Positions 1-7,140 of a stretch of DNA of 34,603 nt are shown here, piece by piece. This DNA is from Candidatus Limnocylindria bacterium. Lineage in GTDB: Bacteria > Chloroflexota > Limnocylindria > QHBO01. The DNA lies in NCBI GenBank assembly GCA_030146365.1, contig JASLBU010000121.1, forward strand, positions 1-34,603. The letters are read 5' to 3'. Numbering within the stretch: the stretch's first letter is position 1; the number at the start of each line of letters is the position of its first letter. Both the position numbers and the translations under genes were made by a program. The notes beneath the pieces are model-generated. The model searched no databases and had not been told where the DNA came from. It was given only the letters and a program-made list of their open reading frames with translations.

Positions 1-818
1 AGGTTGCGGAAGCTGAGCCGCCCGGTGCTGGCCAGCTCAGCCAGCAGGGTGTTGAGCGTATGGTCGGTGGACGACCCCTTGCGCACGACCGTGGCGAGCG
101 CCGGCGTCATGTCGGCGGGCGGACCTGCCATCAGGATGGACCGCGAGTCGGTGAGCTGCGGATCGTCGCCATCGCGCCGCCAGCGCATCCATGCCCAGGC
201 GAGCGGGCCGAGCAGGAGGAGGGGCGCACCGACCAGGCCCAGGGCGGAGTTCACCACTCGGAGCGTCTCGAGGCGCTCATGGTTCCGCGGCGTGATCCGC
301 GTCTCGAGCTCCTGCATCGTGGCGAGCACGGCGCCGTCGAAGTCGCCGTTGCGGGCGGCCGGCACGAAATCGTCGTCGATGATGGACTTCAGCGCCTGCT
401 CGTTGGCGTACGCGCCGAGGAAGCCCGATCCACCGTAGAGGCTCACCCGGCCGTTGATCCGGTTCTCCGCCATTCCGATCATCAGGACCAGGCCGTCGTC
501 GAAGCCGGAGCGGCCGATGCCCCACTGGTCGATGAGCTGCTTGGCGTTGTTGAGGTTCTCGTCTTCGCTGATGCCCGGGTCCACCTGCGTGTAGACGACG
601 ACCTCGGCGCCCGAGCGGTTCTCGATGTCGTCGATCATCGCCTCCACCGCGCCCTCCACGCCCTCGGAGAGCACGTCCGCGGCGTCGTAGACCGCCTGGT
701 CGTCGACGGGATCCGGAAAGGGCGGTCCGGCGGCGGCGGACGAGGAGGCGGCCGCCGCGAGCAATGCCAGGGCGGGCGCGAGCGCTCGGGCCAGCTGCCG
801 AACGAACCGTCGGTGCAT
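1..818 (-). CDS. TPM-domain membrane protein with DUF2207-like C-terminus (3' part beyond the window edge)
   Basis: I translated this frame directly from the minus strand, starting at the ATG at 818; 272 codons are visible and the frame stays open at base 1. An Arg-containing N-terminus followed by an Ala/Leu-rich stretch (residues 1-32) looks like a signal peptide. Residues of about 40-175 match a TPM domain: VYDAADVLSEG, then VVVYTQVDPG, then a Gly-rich stretch ending YGGSGFLGAY. A hydrophobic helix follows (about 195-215) with WMRWRRDGDDP after it, and then a segment beginning PPADMTPALATVVRKG that resembles DUF2207 proteins. TPM domains are extracytoplasmic and some have phosphatase-like activity or bind metal ions; the role here is not known. 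It probably sits in the cell membrane with the TPM domain outside. It is the last visible gene on this strand, 68 bases after the zinc-ribbon gene. Confidence 0.8.
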   Translation of the reverse strand, partial: MHRRFVRQLARALAPALALLAAAASSSAAAGPPFPDPVDDQAVYDAADVLSEGVEGAVEAMIDDIENRSGAEVVVYTQVDPGISEDENLNNAKQLIDQWGIGRSGFDDGLVLMIGMAENRINGRVSLYGGSGFLGAYANEQALKSIIDDDFVPAARNGDFDGAVLATMQELETRITPRNHERLETLRVVNSALGLVGAPLLLLGPLAWAWMRWRRDGDDPQLTDSRSILMAGPPADMTPALATVVRKGSSTDHTLNTLLAELASTGRLSFRN

Positions 819-861
819 GTCGCGGCGAGGATAGCGGGTGGCGCCCGCGCCTCCGGCGCAG

Positions 862-880
862 CGCCGGCACGGTGCCGGCG
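862..880. other. GC-rich stem-loop between the zinc-ribbon gene and the TPM gene
   Basis: Bases 862-868 (CGCCGGC) pair with 874-880 (GCCGGCG) around the loop ACGGT. It lies just after the stop codon of the minus-strand zinc-ribbon gene. Neither strand has a T-run after it, so it is at best a weak terminator or a transcript-end stabiliser. Confidence 0.35.
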
Positions 881-886
881 GCGACC

Positions 887-1354
887 TCAGGAGCAGGTGA
901 CGGAGACCTCGGCGGGCTCGTTCTCGAGGGCTGGCAGCATCTCCGTCTGCTCGATCGTCTCGCCGCCGGCGATCTGCGCGGTGACCGTATTGCGGGACCG
1001 GAGCTGCTCACCCGAGCCGCCGACGGCGACGATGCGGCACTTTGCCCGCCCCGGCCGAGTGCCTTCATTCGTCACGGCGTAGGTCACTGCGTAGCCGACG
1101 GGCCGCTGGTCGGCCACGTCGCGCACCCCGGCGATGTACGGTCCGACGCCCCGCAGCGAGAGGCTGCCGGCGACCGCCAGGCCTACGACCGCGAGCACGA
1201 TGGCGAAGACGATGGTCCCGTGGTACTGCGATGCGGAGGGGGTCGCCATCCCGGCGCGGTTGCAGACCTCGCACAGGGTCTCGTCGGGACCGACCTCGCG
1301 GCCGCACTTGATGCAGTGCCGCTCGTCCTCGTTGGATCGTGGGGTGGTGGTCAT
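887..1354 (-). CDS. Zinc-ribbon single-pass membrane protein, function unknown
   Basis: This is a 155-residue protein. Near the N-terminus (residues 14-32) it carries two CxxC knuckles, HCIKCG and LCEVCN, the usual pattern of a short zinc ribbon. A hydrophobic stretch at about residues 45-68 should be a single membrane helix. The rest (about 75-155) looks like a small beta-rich extracytoplasmic domain, with VGYAVTYAVTNEGTRPGRA and then alternating Thr/Val/Glu-rich strands. This resembles FxLYD-type or CARDB-like domains, but I cannot assign it. The layout (cytoplasmic zinc ribbon, one helix, outer beta domain) is common in uncharacterised proteins of high-GC bacteria. It stands after the terminator of the transporter operon, so it probably has its own promoter. 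No catalytic motif is visible. Confidence 0.75.
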   Translation of the reverse strand: MTTTPRSNEDERHCIKCGREVGPDETLCEVCNRAGMATPSASQYHGTIVFAIVLAVVGLAVAGSLSLRGVGPYIAGVRDVADQRPVGYAVTYAVTNEGTRPGRAKCRIVAVGGSGEQLRSRNTVTAQIAGGETIEQTEMLPALENEPAEVSVTCS

Positions 1355-1374
1355 CGGCGAGCACCATGATGCAT

Positions 1375-1407
1375 GGAAAGAGGCGGACCGGCGAACCGGC
1401 CCGCCTC
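1375..1407 (-). terminator. Intrinsic terminator of the compatible-solute transporter operon
   Basis: Bases 1380-1391 pair with 1396-1407 as a 12-bp stem with one A/C mismatch. On the minus strand the tetraloop is TTCG, and the stem is followed at once by TTTCC (1379-1375). It lies 27 bases after the stop codon of the binding-protein gene in the direction of transcription, so it most likely ends the transporter transcript. Confidence 0.7.
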
Positions 1408-1433
1408 ATCGGCGCGGTGGGTGCGATGGGCCG

Positions 1434-2426
1434 CTACAGCCCGTTGTCCTCCAGCCACTGCGATGCTGCGTCCTCGTAGGACTCGCCATTGAGGATGACC
1501 GCGGCCCCCAGGTTCGTGAGCTCCTCGGTGGTGAGCAGCTCCGACACTGCGTTGAGCGTCGACTCCAGCGTCTCCCCTCCGGCGTCGGCCACCTCCTGCC
1601 GCACCACCGGCACGAGGTTCTGGGCCGGGGCCAGGCCCTGGTCGTCCTCGAGCAGAACGAGGTTGAAGCCGGCGATCTCCGGCTGGGTGGTGCAGACCTG
1701 CGCGACATCGATGTTGCTCTGGTTCAGCGCCTCGGCGATCGCCGTGGTGCAGGCGCCAAGTGTCTGGAGCTCGAGCGAATCGAAGTCGATGCCGTAGACG
1801 CGCTCCAGGCCCGGACCGCAGTTCGGATTGTCGGCGCACTCCTGCGCGACGCCCCAGGTCAGCTCCTCGGCCACTTCAGCGAGGTCCGACATCGTCGTCA
1901 GCCCGAGGTCGTCCGCGGTCTCCTGGCGGACCGCGAACCCATCGGCGTCCGTGCCGGGCGTCGGCTCGAAGGCCACCAGGCCATCTGCCTCCAGCTCGGT
2001 CCGGAGGGCCTCGAGCGACTCCTCGACGTCCGGCGTCGGCTCGCCGCCGTACGAAACCGCCAGCAGGCCGCCGATGTACTCCGGCATGAGGTCGATCTCG
2101 CCGTCGACGAGCGCGGGCTGCGTGACGTCGCGCGCCCCGAGCTCGAGGTTGCGCTCGATGGTGAAGCCCGCGCTCTCGAGCGCCTGGGCATAGATCTCGG
2201 CGACGACCGCCGACTCCCAGAATCCCTGGGATCCGATCGTGATCTCCGGCAGCTCACCGGCCCGGCTCGCGCCGGCGTCGGCGCTCGCGCCAGCGGTCGC
2301 ACCGGCACTGGCGCCGACGCTGGCTGCGCCGCTGGCGCCCGTGCTGCTGCCCTCACCCGGCGCGCAGGCGCTGATGACCAGCGCGAGCAGCGCCGCCCCG
2401 AGGGCGAGCGTGCGGTTCATCCGCAT
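1434..2426 (-). CDS. Glycine betaine/quaternary-amine ABC transporter, substrate-binding lipoprotein (OpuC/YehZ type)
   Basis: This 330-residue lipoprotein captures compatible solutes such as glycine betaine or choline outside the cell and hands them to the adjacent permeases. The N-terminus is a lipoprotein signal with lipobox LVISAC (Cys21). A low-complexity Ala/Gly/Ser linker of about 35 residues follows, then the binding fold: ITIGSQGFWESAVVAEIYAQ, then DLMPEYIGGLLAVSYGG, then FAVRQETADDLGLTTMSDL. This is the pattern of the ProX/OsmF class (periplasmic-binding family QAT). Four Cys residues in the mature part (ECADNPNC, LGACTT, VAQVCTT) could form disulfides. The start at 2426 is supported by AGGAGG seven bases before the ATG; a second in-frame ATG lies two codons later. 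It is the last gene of the operon, 106 bases after the permease gene, and appears to have an extra promoter. Confidence 0.9.
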   Translation of the reverse strand: MRMNRTLALGAALLALVISACAPGEGSSTGASGAASVGASAGATAGASADAGASRAGELPEITIGSQGFWESAVVAEIYAQALESAGFTIERNLELGARDVTQPALVDGEIDLMPEYIGGLLAVSYGGEPTPDVEESLEALRTELEADGLVAFEPTPGTDADGFAVRQETADDLGLTTMSDLAEVAEELTWGVAQECADNPNCGPGLERVYGIDFDSLELQTLGACTTAIAEALNQSNIDVAQVCTTQPEIAGFNLVLLEDDQGLAPAQNLVPVVRQEVADAGGETLESTLNAVSELLTTEELTNLGAAVILNGESYEDAASQWLEDNGL

Positions 2427-2489
2427 GGGTTCTCCTCCTGTGTCGACTCCACCCGTGCCGCCATTGGGAGCGACCCGTGGGCAGGCGAG

Positions 2490-2495
2490 AGTCTA
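2490..2495 (-). promoter_or_regulatory. Possible internal promoter (-10 box) for the binding-protein gene
   Basis: The minus strand reads TAGACT at 2495-2490, which would give a transcript with a leader of about 55 nt before the ATG at 2426. No good -35 is visible. An extra promoter here would let the binding protein be made in excess of the membrane parts, as is usual for ABC importers. Confidence 0.35.
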
Positions 2496-2516
2496 CCCCG
2501 GAACGCCGTGGTGGTC

Positions 2517-2537
2517 CGTGAGCCCCCCAGGCTCACG
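2517..2537. other. Stem-loop at the permease stop codon
   Basis: CGTGAGCC (2517-2524) pairs perfectly with GGCTCACG (2530-2537) around a CCCCA loop, and the stem includes the permease stop codon (2533-2535). There is no T-run on the minus strand after it. It may slow polymerase or protect the upstream mRNA segment between permease and binding-protein genes. Confidence 0.45.
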
Positions 2538-3258
2538 CCGCCGGCCGGGCCGGTGGCGCGGGCAGCGGTCCCGGGCCGCCGCGATCACGAAGGCCCGGCG
2601 ACGTCGCCGCCCGCTGGAGGGCGCCGAAGGCAAGCTCGGTGGCGATCGAGAGTGCCGCCACCACCAGTGCGGCGCCGAACACCCGCACCTGGTCGCCGAT
2701 GTTGAACCCGATGAGGATCAGCTGGCCCAGCGCACCGCCGCCCAGGACGGCCACCAGGGTCGCGGTGGCCACGACCTGCACCGCCGAGGTGCGGACGCCG
2801 GCGAGGATCACCGGGAGGGCGATGGGCACCTCGACTCGGCGAAGGACCTCTCCCTCGCGCATTCCCATGCCGCGCGCCGCCTCGACGAGGTCGCGGTCCA
2901 CTTCCCGCAGACCGACGTAGGCGTTCACCACGATGGGCGGAATGCCGAGCAGCGTGAGGGCGATGATGCCGGGAAGGGGGCCGACTCCCAGGCCCAGCGG
3001 AAGGAGGAGGATGAACGCGATGCCCAGCAGCCCCAGCGACGGCACCGCGCGGCCGATGTTCGCGATGGCGACGACCGCCGTCGCCCCGCGGCCGGTGTGA
3101 CCGACCAGGAGGCCGAGCGGGAGACCGATCGCGATGGCCGCTCCGAGCGAGACCGCCGAGATCCAGAGGTGCTCGAAGAGGCGAATGGGGATCCCGTCGC
3201 GACCGCTCCACGTGGCGGGGCTGGCGAACCATGCGGCGACCTCACCGACGAACTCCAT
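2533..3258 (-). CDS. Compatible-solute ABC transporter permease, second subunit
   Basis: This 241-residue protein has about six hydrophobic membrane segments. It carries the EAA loop that docks on the ATPase: EAARGMGMREGEVLRRVEVP followed by AGVR. It is one half of the transmembrane channel for quaternary amines and pairs with the permease encoded just upstream. I place the start at 3258, where the ATG shares a base with the upstream TGA (TGATG), a typical coupled start. An in-frame ATG at 3285 would add nine residues inside the upstream gene but has no visible ribosome-binding site. The arrangement ATPase, permease, permease, binding protein matches OpuC/YehWXYZ operons. The substrate is inferred from the binding protein and cannot be read from the permease. 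Confidence 0.88.
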   Translation of the reverse strand: MEFVGEVAAWFASPATWSGRDGIPIRLFEHLWISAVSLGAAIAIGLPLGLLVGHTGRGATAVVAIANIGRAVPSLGLLGIAFILLLPLGLGVGPLPGIIALTLLGIPPIVVNAYVGLREVDRDLVEAARGMGMREGEVLRRVEVPIALPVILAGVRTSAVQVVATATLVAVLGGGALGQLILIGFNIGDQVRVFGAALVVAALSIATELAFGALQRAATSPGLRDRGGPGPLPAPPARPAA

Positions 3259-3917
3259 CAGGTGCCCGCCCGCCGTCGCGCCCATGGCGTCAGCAGGCGC
3301 TGGACCGCAAGGAGCCCCGCGTCGACCACGACGGCGAGCCCCACGGCGACCACGATTCCCGTGAGCGTCGCCGTCAGCCCGAACGAGCCGCGATTCACGC
3401 CGATCGTCACGATGAGATAGCCGAGCCCGCCGAGCCCGATGAGCGCCGTGACGGTCACGAGCCCGATGGTGGTGACCGCGGCGATGCGGAGGCCGGCGAC
3501 GATCACCGGCATGGCCATCGGAAGCTCGACGCGGAGCAGCCGCTGGCCGCGGGTGTACCCCATGCCGGTCGCTGCCTCGATCGCGTCGTCCGGGACCCCG
3601 CGCAGCCCCTCGACGATGTTGCGGGTCAGGATGAGCAGGGTGTAGCTCACCAGCGCGATCTCAGCCGTGAGGACGGTCCCGAGCCCCGTGATCGGAGTGA
3701 GCAGCGCGAACAGGGCGAGCGACGGGATGGCGTACAGGATGCCGGTGGCCCCGATCACCGGCCCGTAGAGGCGCGGCCGGTCACGAATGAGCAGGGCGAG
3801 GGCGAACGAGATGACGAGGCCGATGCCGATGGCGATGGCACTCAGGTAGAGGTGCTCGACCAGGAGCTCGCCGATGCGATCCAGGTTCTCGACCACCCAG
3901 CCGAGGTCGAACCTCAT
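3258..3917 (-). CDS. Compatible-solute ABC transporter permease, first subunit
   Basis: This 219-residue integral membrane protein starts at an ATG overlapping the ATPase stop codon (ATGA, 4 nt). It has five or six hydrophobic segments and the EAA loop EAATGMGYTRGQRLLRVELP followed by AGLR, which contacts the ATPase. The segment IGATGILYAIPSLALFALL is typical of OpuCB/YehW permeases. Together with the neighbouring permease it forms the membrane channel of a binding-protein-dependent importer for osmoprotectants. Tight overlaps with both neighbours imply translation from one mRNA in equal amounts. The frame is open upstream of 3917 within the ATPase gene, but that part reads as non-conserved Arg-rich sequence, so I exclude it. 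Confidence 0.9.
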   Translation of the reverse strand: MRFDLGWVVENLDRIGELLVEHLYLSAIAIGIGLVISFALALLIRDRPRLYGPVIGATGILYAIPSLALFALLTPITGLGTVLTAEIALVSYTLLILTRNIVEGLRGVPDDAIEAATGMGYTRGQRLLRVELPMAMPVIVAGLRIAAVTTIGLVTVTALIGLGGLGYLIVTIGVNRGSFGLTATLTGIVVAVGLAVVVDAGLLAVQRLLTPWARRRAGT

Positions 3918-5098
3918 GACGCCGCGGGAGCCTTCTCGCCGACCCGCTGGAGCTCGCCGTCCGCGCCCTGAACGGGGGCGCGCAGTCGGTCTCCGATGGC
4001 GTCGACGCTCACCAGGCCGAGGACGCGATCTCGGTCGTCGACGACGACCCCCAGCTGCACGCTCGAGGCGAGCAGCCCGGAGAGGGCGTCGCGCAGCGTC
4101 GTCTCCGGCTGCACCGTCGGCGCGCCGGGCGTCGCGGCACCGGGTTCGATCGGCCCGCCGCCCGCGATGTCGTGCCGGTCGATCCACCCGAGCGGACGCC
4201 GATCGCCGTCCACCAGAAGCGCGTACTCGAGCCCCTCCATGTCGCCGAGGCGGCGCCGGACCTCGGCCCGGTCCTCTCCGGCACGCACGAGGACGGGCTC
4301 GATGGTCTCGAGGTCCCGAACGCGCGCAAGGGACAGGCGCTTCAGCCCCCGATCCGCGCCGACGAAGCGCTCGACGAACTCGGACGCCGGGTTCGCCAGG
4401 ATGGCGGCCGGGCTGTCGTACTGCGCCAGGATCCCGCCCCGCTGGAGGATGGCGATGCGGTCGCCCATCTTGATCGCCTCGTCGACGTCGTGGGTGACGA
4501 AGATGATCGTCTTGCGGACGCGCTCCTGGAGCCGGAGGAACTCGTTCTGCAGCCGCTCGCGGCGGATCGGGTCGACCGCGCCGAACGGCTCGTCCATGAG
4601 CATCACGGGTGGGTCGGCCGCCAGGGCGCGGGCGACGCCCACCCGTTGGCGCTCGCCGCCCGACAGCTCGTTCGGGTACCGGTCGCGGTACGCCGCCGCC
4701 TCCAGTCCCACCAGCTCCAGCAGCTCCTCGGTCCGCTGGCGGATACGCTCGCGGTCCCAGCCGAGCAGGTTCGGCACGACGCCGACGTTCGCGCCGACCG
4801 TCAGGTGCGGGAAGAGGCCGACCTGCTGGATCACGTAGCCGATGCGGCGCCGCAGCTCCGTCGCCGGCAGGCTCATGACGTCCTTCCCGTCGATCGTGAT
4901 GCGCCCGGCGGTCGGCTCAATGAGCCGGTTCACCATCTTCATGGACGTCGTCTTCCCACAGCCCGAGGGGCCCACCAGGACGCAGATCTCTCCTGCCGGA
5001 ACCTCCAGCGTCAGGTCGGTGACGGCGGGCGACTGCGCGCCGGGATAGCGCTTCGTCACCTGCTCGAAGGCGACGATGGCGCCGGCGGCATCCTGCAT
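3914..5098 (-). CDS. Compatible-solute ABC transporter ATPase with C-terminal CBS domains
   Basis: This 394-residue ATPase powers the importer. It shows Walker A (GPSGCGKTTSMKMVNRL, about residues 37-53), the Q-loop (IQQVGLFPHLT), the signature LSGGERQRVGVARAL, Walker B (VMLMDEPFGAVDP) and the switch His (FVTHDVDEA). The C-terminal 130 residues form a CBS pair (DGDRRPLGWIDRHDI, then VVVDDRDRVLGLVSVDAI), as in OpuCA and OpuAA, where this region senses ionic strength or nucleotides. It is the first gene of the four-gene operon. No Shine-Dalgarno is visible before the ATG at 5098, but a -10-like TATCAT ends six bases upstream, suggesting a leaderless message. Its promoter lies within the 3' end of the upstream membrane-protein gene or just after it. 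Confidence 0.93.
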   Translation of the reverse strand: MQDAAGAIVAFEQVTKRYPGAQSPAVTDLTLEVPAGEICVLVGPSGCGKTTSMKMVNRLIEPTAGRITIDGKDVMSLPATELRRRIGYVIQQVGLFPHLTVGANVGVVPNLLGWDRERIRQRTEELLELVGLEAAAYRDRYPNELSGGERQRVGVARALAADPPVMLMDEPFGAVDPIRRERLQNEFLRLQERVRKTIIFVTHDVDEAIKMGDRIAILQRGGILAQYDSPAAILANPASEFVERFVGADRGLKRLSLARVRDLETIEPVLVRAGEDRAEVRRRLGDMEGLEYALLVDGDRRPLGWIDRHDIAGGGPIEPGAATPGAPTVQPETTLRDALSGLLASSVQLGVVVDDRDRVLGLVSVDAIGDRLRAPVQGADGELQRVGEKAPAAS

Positions 5099-5104
5099 TC
5101 GGCC

Positions 5105-5132
5105 ATGATAGGGGCGCTTCGTCAGGGGTCGA
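5105..5132 (-). promoter_or_regulatory. Predicted promoter of the transporter operon, placed for leaderless transcription
   Basis: On the minus strand TCGACC (5132-5127, four of six matches to TTGACA) is followed after 16 nt by TATCAT (5110-5105). The ATG at 5098 begins six bases after the -10, about where transcription should start. No ribosome-binding site is present. The -35 overlaps the last codons of the upstream gene. Confidence 0.5.
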
Positions 5133-7101
5133 CCAGCGCCCAGATGCGCGGCCCGGCCTCGTACACCAGGCTGAACTCGTCGGAGGTCGCGAAGTCGACC
5201 GGCCCCGGACACGGCTGCGGACGGCCGCCGTCGATCACGTGCGTGGCCCCATGGTGTCGCATCAGGTCGGCGGAACGGGCCGGGTCGCCGCCGCAGTAGA
5301 TCCTCTCGACGTCGGCGATCCGCTGGTCGGGGTCGAAGCCGAGGTTGGCGATGTACGGCCCGAAGGTTGTCAGCCGCTTTCGTCCCGCCGCGTCGGTCAG
5401 CGAGTTCACCCAGCCATCGGTGACGAACACGGAGGCCGGCGGCGTGTTGGCCGCGATCCAGCGTGCCGCCGCGAGGTCGGTATTGGAGATCGCCTGGCTT
5501 GCCGACGTGGCGGTCCACGCTGACACGAGGAGGGGCGAGGGCACGCTGAGGGCCAGGACAGCCACGACCGCGGGCATCGGCCAGCGGCGAATCAGCCACG
5601 CAGCCGCGATCGCCACCCCGATCCACATCGCCTGGAAGTACTTGTTCATGTCGAAGTCGACCGTGCTCACCTGGACCACGTTGGGAAGGGCGAAGAGGCC
5701 GACGATCCAGGCCGCGAGGAACGCCCGTCGCCCCAGCCGGCGCGACGCGAGCGCAACGAGAGCCAGGACGAACGGTACCCCGAGGTTGGTCAGGTAGAAG
5801 AACGCCACCGCCAGCGGCCCGTCGTCTCGCGGCGAGGAAGGCCAGAGCGCGACCAGCTGCAGTGCGCCAGAGCCGCTCGCCTGCGTGGCGATGGCGACGG
5901 CGAACGGGACCGCGAGGAGGTACGGCGCGAGCAGCATCGCGGCATTGCGGGGCGCGTCGCTGTCCCGGAGGCGCCCCCCGATCACCACCCACGCCAGCGC
6001 GATGAGCGGGAAGGCGGGGAGGAAGAAGAAGTGGAAGGGGGCGAGCAGCGCACCGAGGAGGCCGGCCGTGGCCAGCACCGCCGGGCGATCGCGCCAGCCG
6101 GCGGCGCGGTCCCGAGCGGTCGGCAGGGCAGCGACGAGCAGCAGGATCGCGCCGACCAGCATCGGGAGGCCGGCGGTCGTTGCCCGATGTGCCAGCAGCC
6201 CGGTGCCCATCACCGACGGGATCCGGAAGTACGGCCATTCGGTCAGCCACTGGTTGTCGTAGCTCGTGCGGCTGATGAGCTCCATCGGGTCGCCCAGGCC
6301 GGTGGCCACGTCGCCGATCAGCCGGATGTAGCCCAGGCCGCCGGCGAACACCGCCAGCGCGGCGGCGATCGCCGCCACACGTCGGGCGTCCACTCGGATC
6401 AGGCGGCGCGACAGCGAATAGACGAGCAGGGCCAGTGTCCCCGCGAGCAGCGCGGACTGGACGACCATCACCGGCGGCGAGAAGAGCAGCACGCTCTCCG
6501 CCAGGATCGCGGCGTGGAAGTCGGCGAACCAGTGGTAGACGAGCGGGGCTCCCGCGAAGTACGGGACCTCCGGTGGGAAGTTGCCCCCCGAGTTCAATGT
6601 CTCTGCGATGGACAGGTGCACGCCGAAGTCGGACCAGTTCGTCCCACCTGAAATGACACCGGATGGCGTCTCCCGCCAGAGGCCGAGGGCCAGCGTGACA
6701 CCCACGACCAGCGCAGCCGCGCCCGCCACGACGAGCCCCGGAGCGGCCCGCGCGAAGGACCGCGGCGGCGGCGGGCGGAGGCCGCTCCAGGCCCCGATCA
6801 CGATCGGCGCGGCCAGAAGGCCGGCCACCGCGAACACCGTGAGACGGGTGTACCCGCCCGCAAGGTGGCTGACCCAGTAGACGAGATGCGTCGAGATGGC
6901 GACGGAGCACACGACGGCGAGGCCGAGCCGGCCCGCCGCATCGATGCGCGGCTGCACTGCGGCGAGCAGGCCCCACCCCGGCACGACCAGGAGCATCGGC
7001 CAGACGACCACCGCAGATGCCAGCGGCACCAGCCACGCGACGCCCAGCGCACCGGAGACGGCGAGCAGGGCGAGTGCGGCGCGGGCGCGGGGGGTGCTCA
7101 C
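5122..7101 (-). CDS. Large polytopic membrane protein, GT-C glycosyltransferase-like, function unknown
   Basis: This is a 659-residue protein with about 12-14 hydrophobic segments and no signal peptide. The first long outer loop contains TNWSDFGVHLSIAETLNSGG and then YHWFADFH. In GT-C glycosyltransferases an acidic residue in this loop is catalytic, and Asp in WSDFGVH is the candidate. After the last membrane helix there is a soluble domain of about 120 residues (ARWIAANTPPASVFVTDGWV, later RIADVERIYCGG and HGATHVIDGG) like the C-terminal outer domains of DUF2298/GT-C-type proteins. A role in lipid-linked sugar transfer is inferred from fold resemblance only. I chose the GTG at 7101 because TATCAT lies eight bases upstream (leaderless start) and the open frame upstream reads as non-conserved Arg-rich sequence. 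The gene is divergent from the PAP2 phosphatase gene, which may act on related lipid substrates. Confidence 0.75.
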   Translation of the reverse strand: MSTPRARAALALLAVSGALGVAWLVPLASAVVVWPMLLVVPGWGLLAAVQPRIDAAGRLGLAVVCSVAISTHLVYWVSHLAGGYTRLTVFAVAGLLAAPIVIGAWSGLRPPPPRSFARAAPGLVVAGAAALVVGVTLALGLWRETPSGVISGGTNWSDFGVHLSIAETLNSGGNFPPEVPYFAGAPLVYHWFADFHAAILAESVLLFSPPVMVVQSALLAGTLALLVYSLSRRLIRVDARRVAAIAAALAVFAGGLGYIRLIGDVATGLGDPMELISRTSYDNQWLTEWPYFRIPSVMGTGLLAHRATTAGLPMLVGAILLLVAALPTARDRAAGWRDRPAVLATAGLLGALLAPFHFFFLPAFPLIALAWVVIGGRLRDSDAPRNAAMLLAPYLLAVPFAVAIATQASGSGALQLVALWPSSPRDDGPLAVAFFYLTNLGVPFVLALVALASRRLGRRAFLAAWIVGLFALPNVVQVSTVDFDMNKYFQAMWIGVAIAAAWLIRRWPMPAVVAVLALSVPSPLLVSAWTATSASQAISNTDLAAARWIAANTPPASVFVTDGWVNSLTDAAGRKRLTTFGPYIANLGFDPDQRIADVERIYCGGDPARSADLMRHHGATHVIDGGRPQPCPGPVDFATSDEFSLVYEAGPRIWALVDP

Positions 7102-7109
7102 GGCTGCGG

Positions 7110-7132
7110 ATGATACGCGCGGACCGTAGACT
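7110..7132. promoter_or_regulatory. Back-to-back promoters (-10 boxes) of the membrane-protein and PAP2 genes
   Basis: The 39-bp gap between two divergent start codons holds TATCAT on the minus strand (7115-7110) and TAGACT on the plus strand (7127-7132). Each ends exactly eight bases before its start codon (GTG at 7101, ATG at 7141). Neither gene has a Shine-Dalgarno, so both are probably leaderless. The -35 region of each promoter falls on the other gene's start, so the two polymerases should exclude one another. Confidence 0.55.
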
Positions 7133-7140
7133 CCCCCGAC

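Noticed and set aside
2266..2345. Repetitive GCC/GGC/AGC-rich stretch that looks like a tandem repeat
   Set aside because: It encodes the Ala/Gly/Ser linker of the binding lipoprotein; the repeats are irregular and explained by amino-acid composition.
3914..7036. A 1040-codon minus-strand frame that runs from inside the membrane-protein gene into the transporter ATPase
   Set aside because: Only the last 394 codons have ATPase homology. The earlier part is a shifted frame of the membrane-protein gene, Arg/Pro-rich and without motifs, so it is not a fusion protein.
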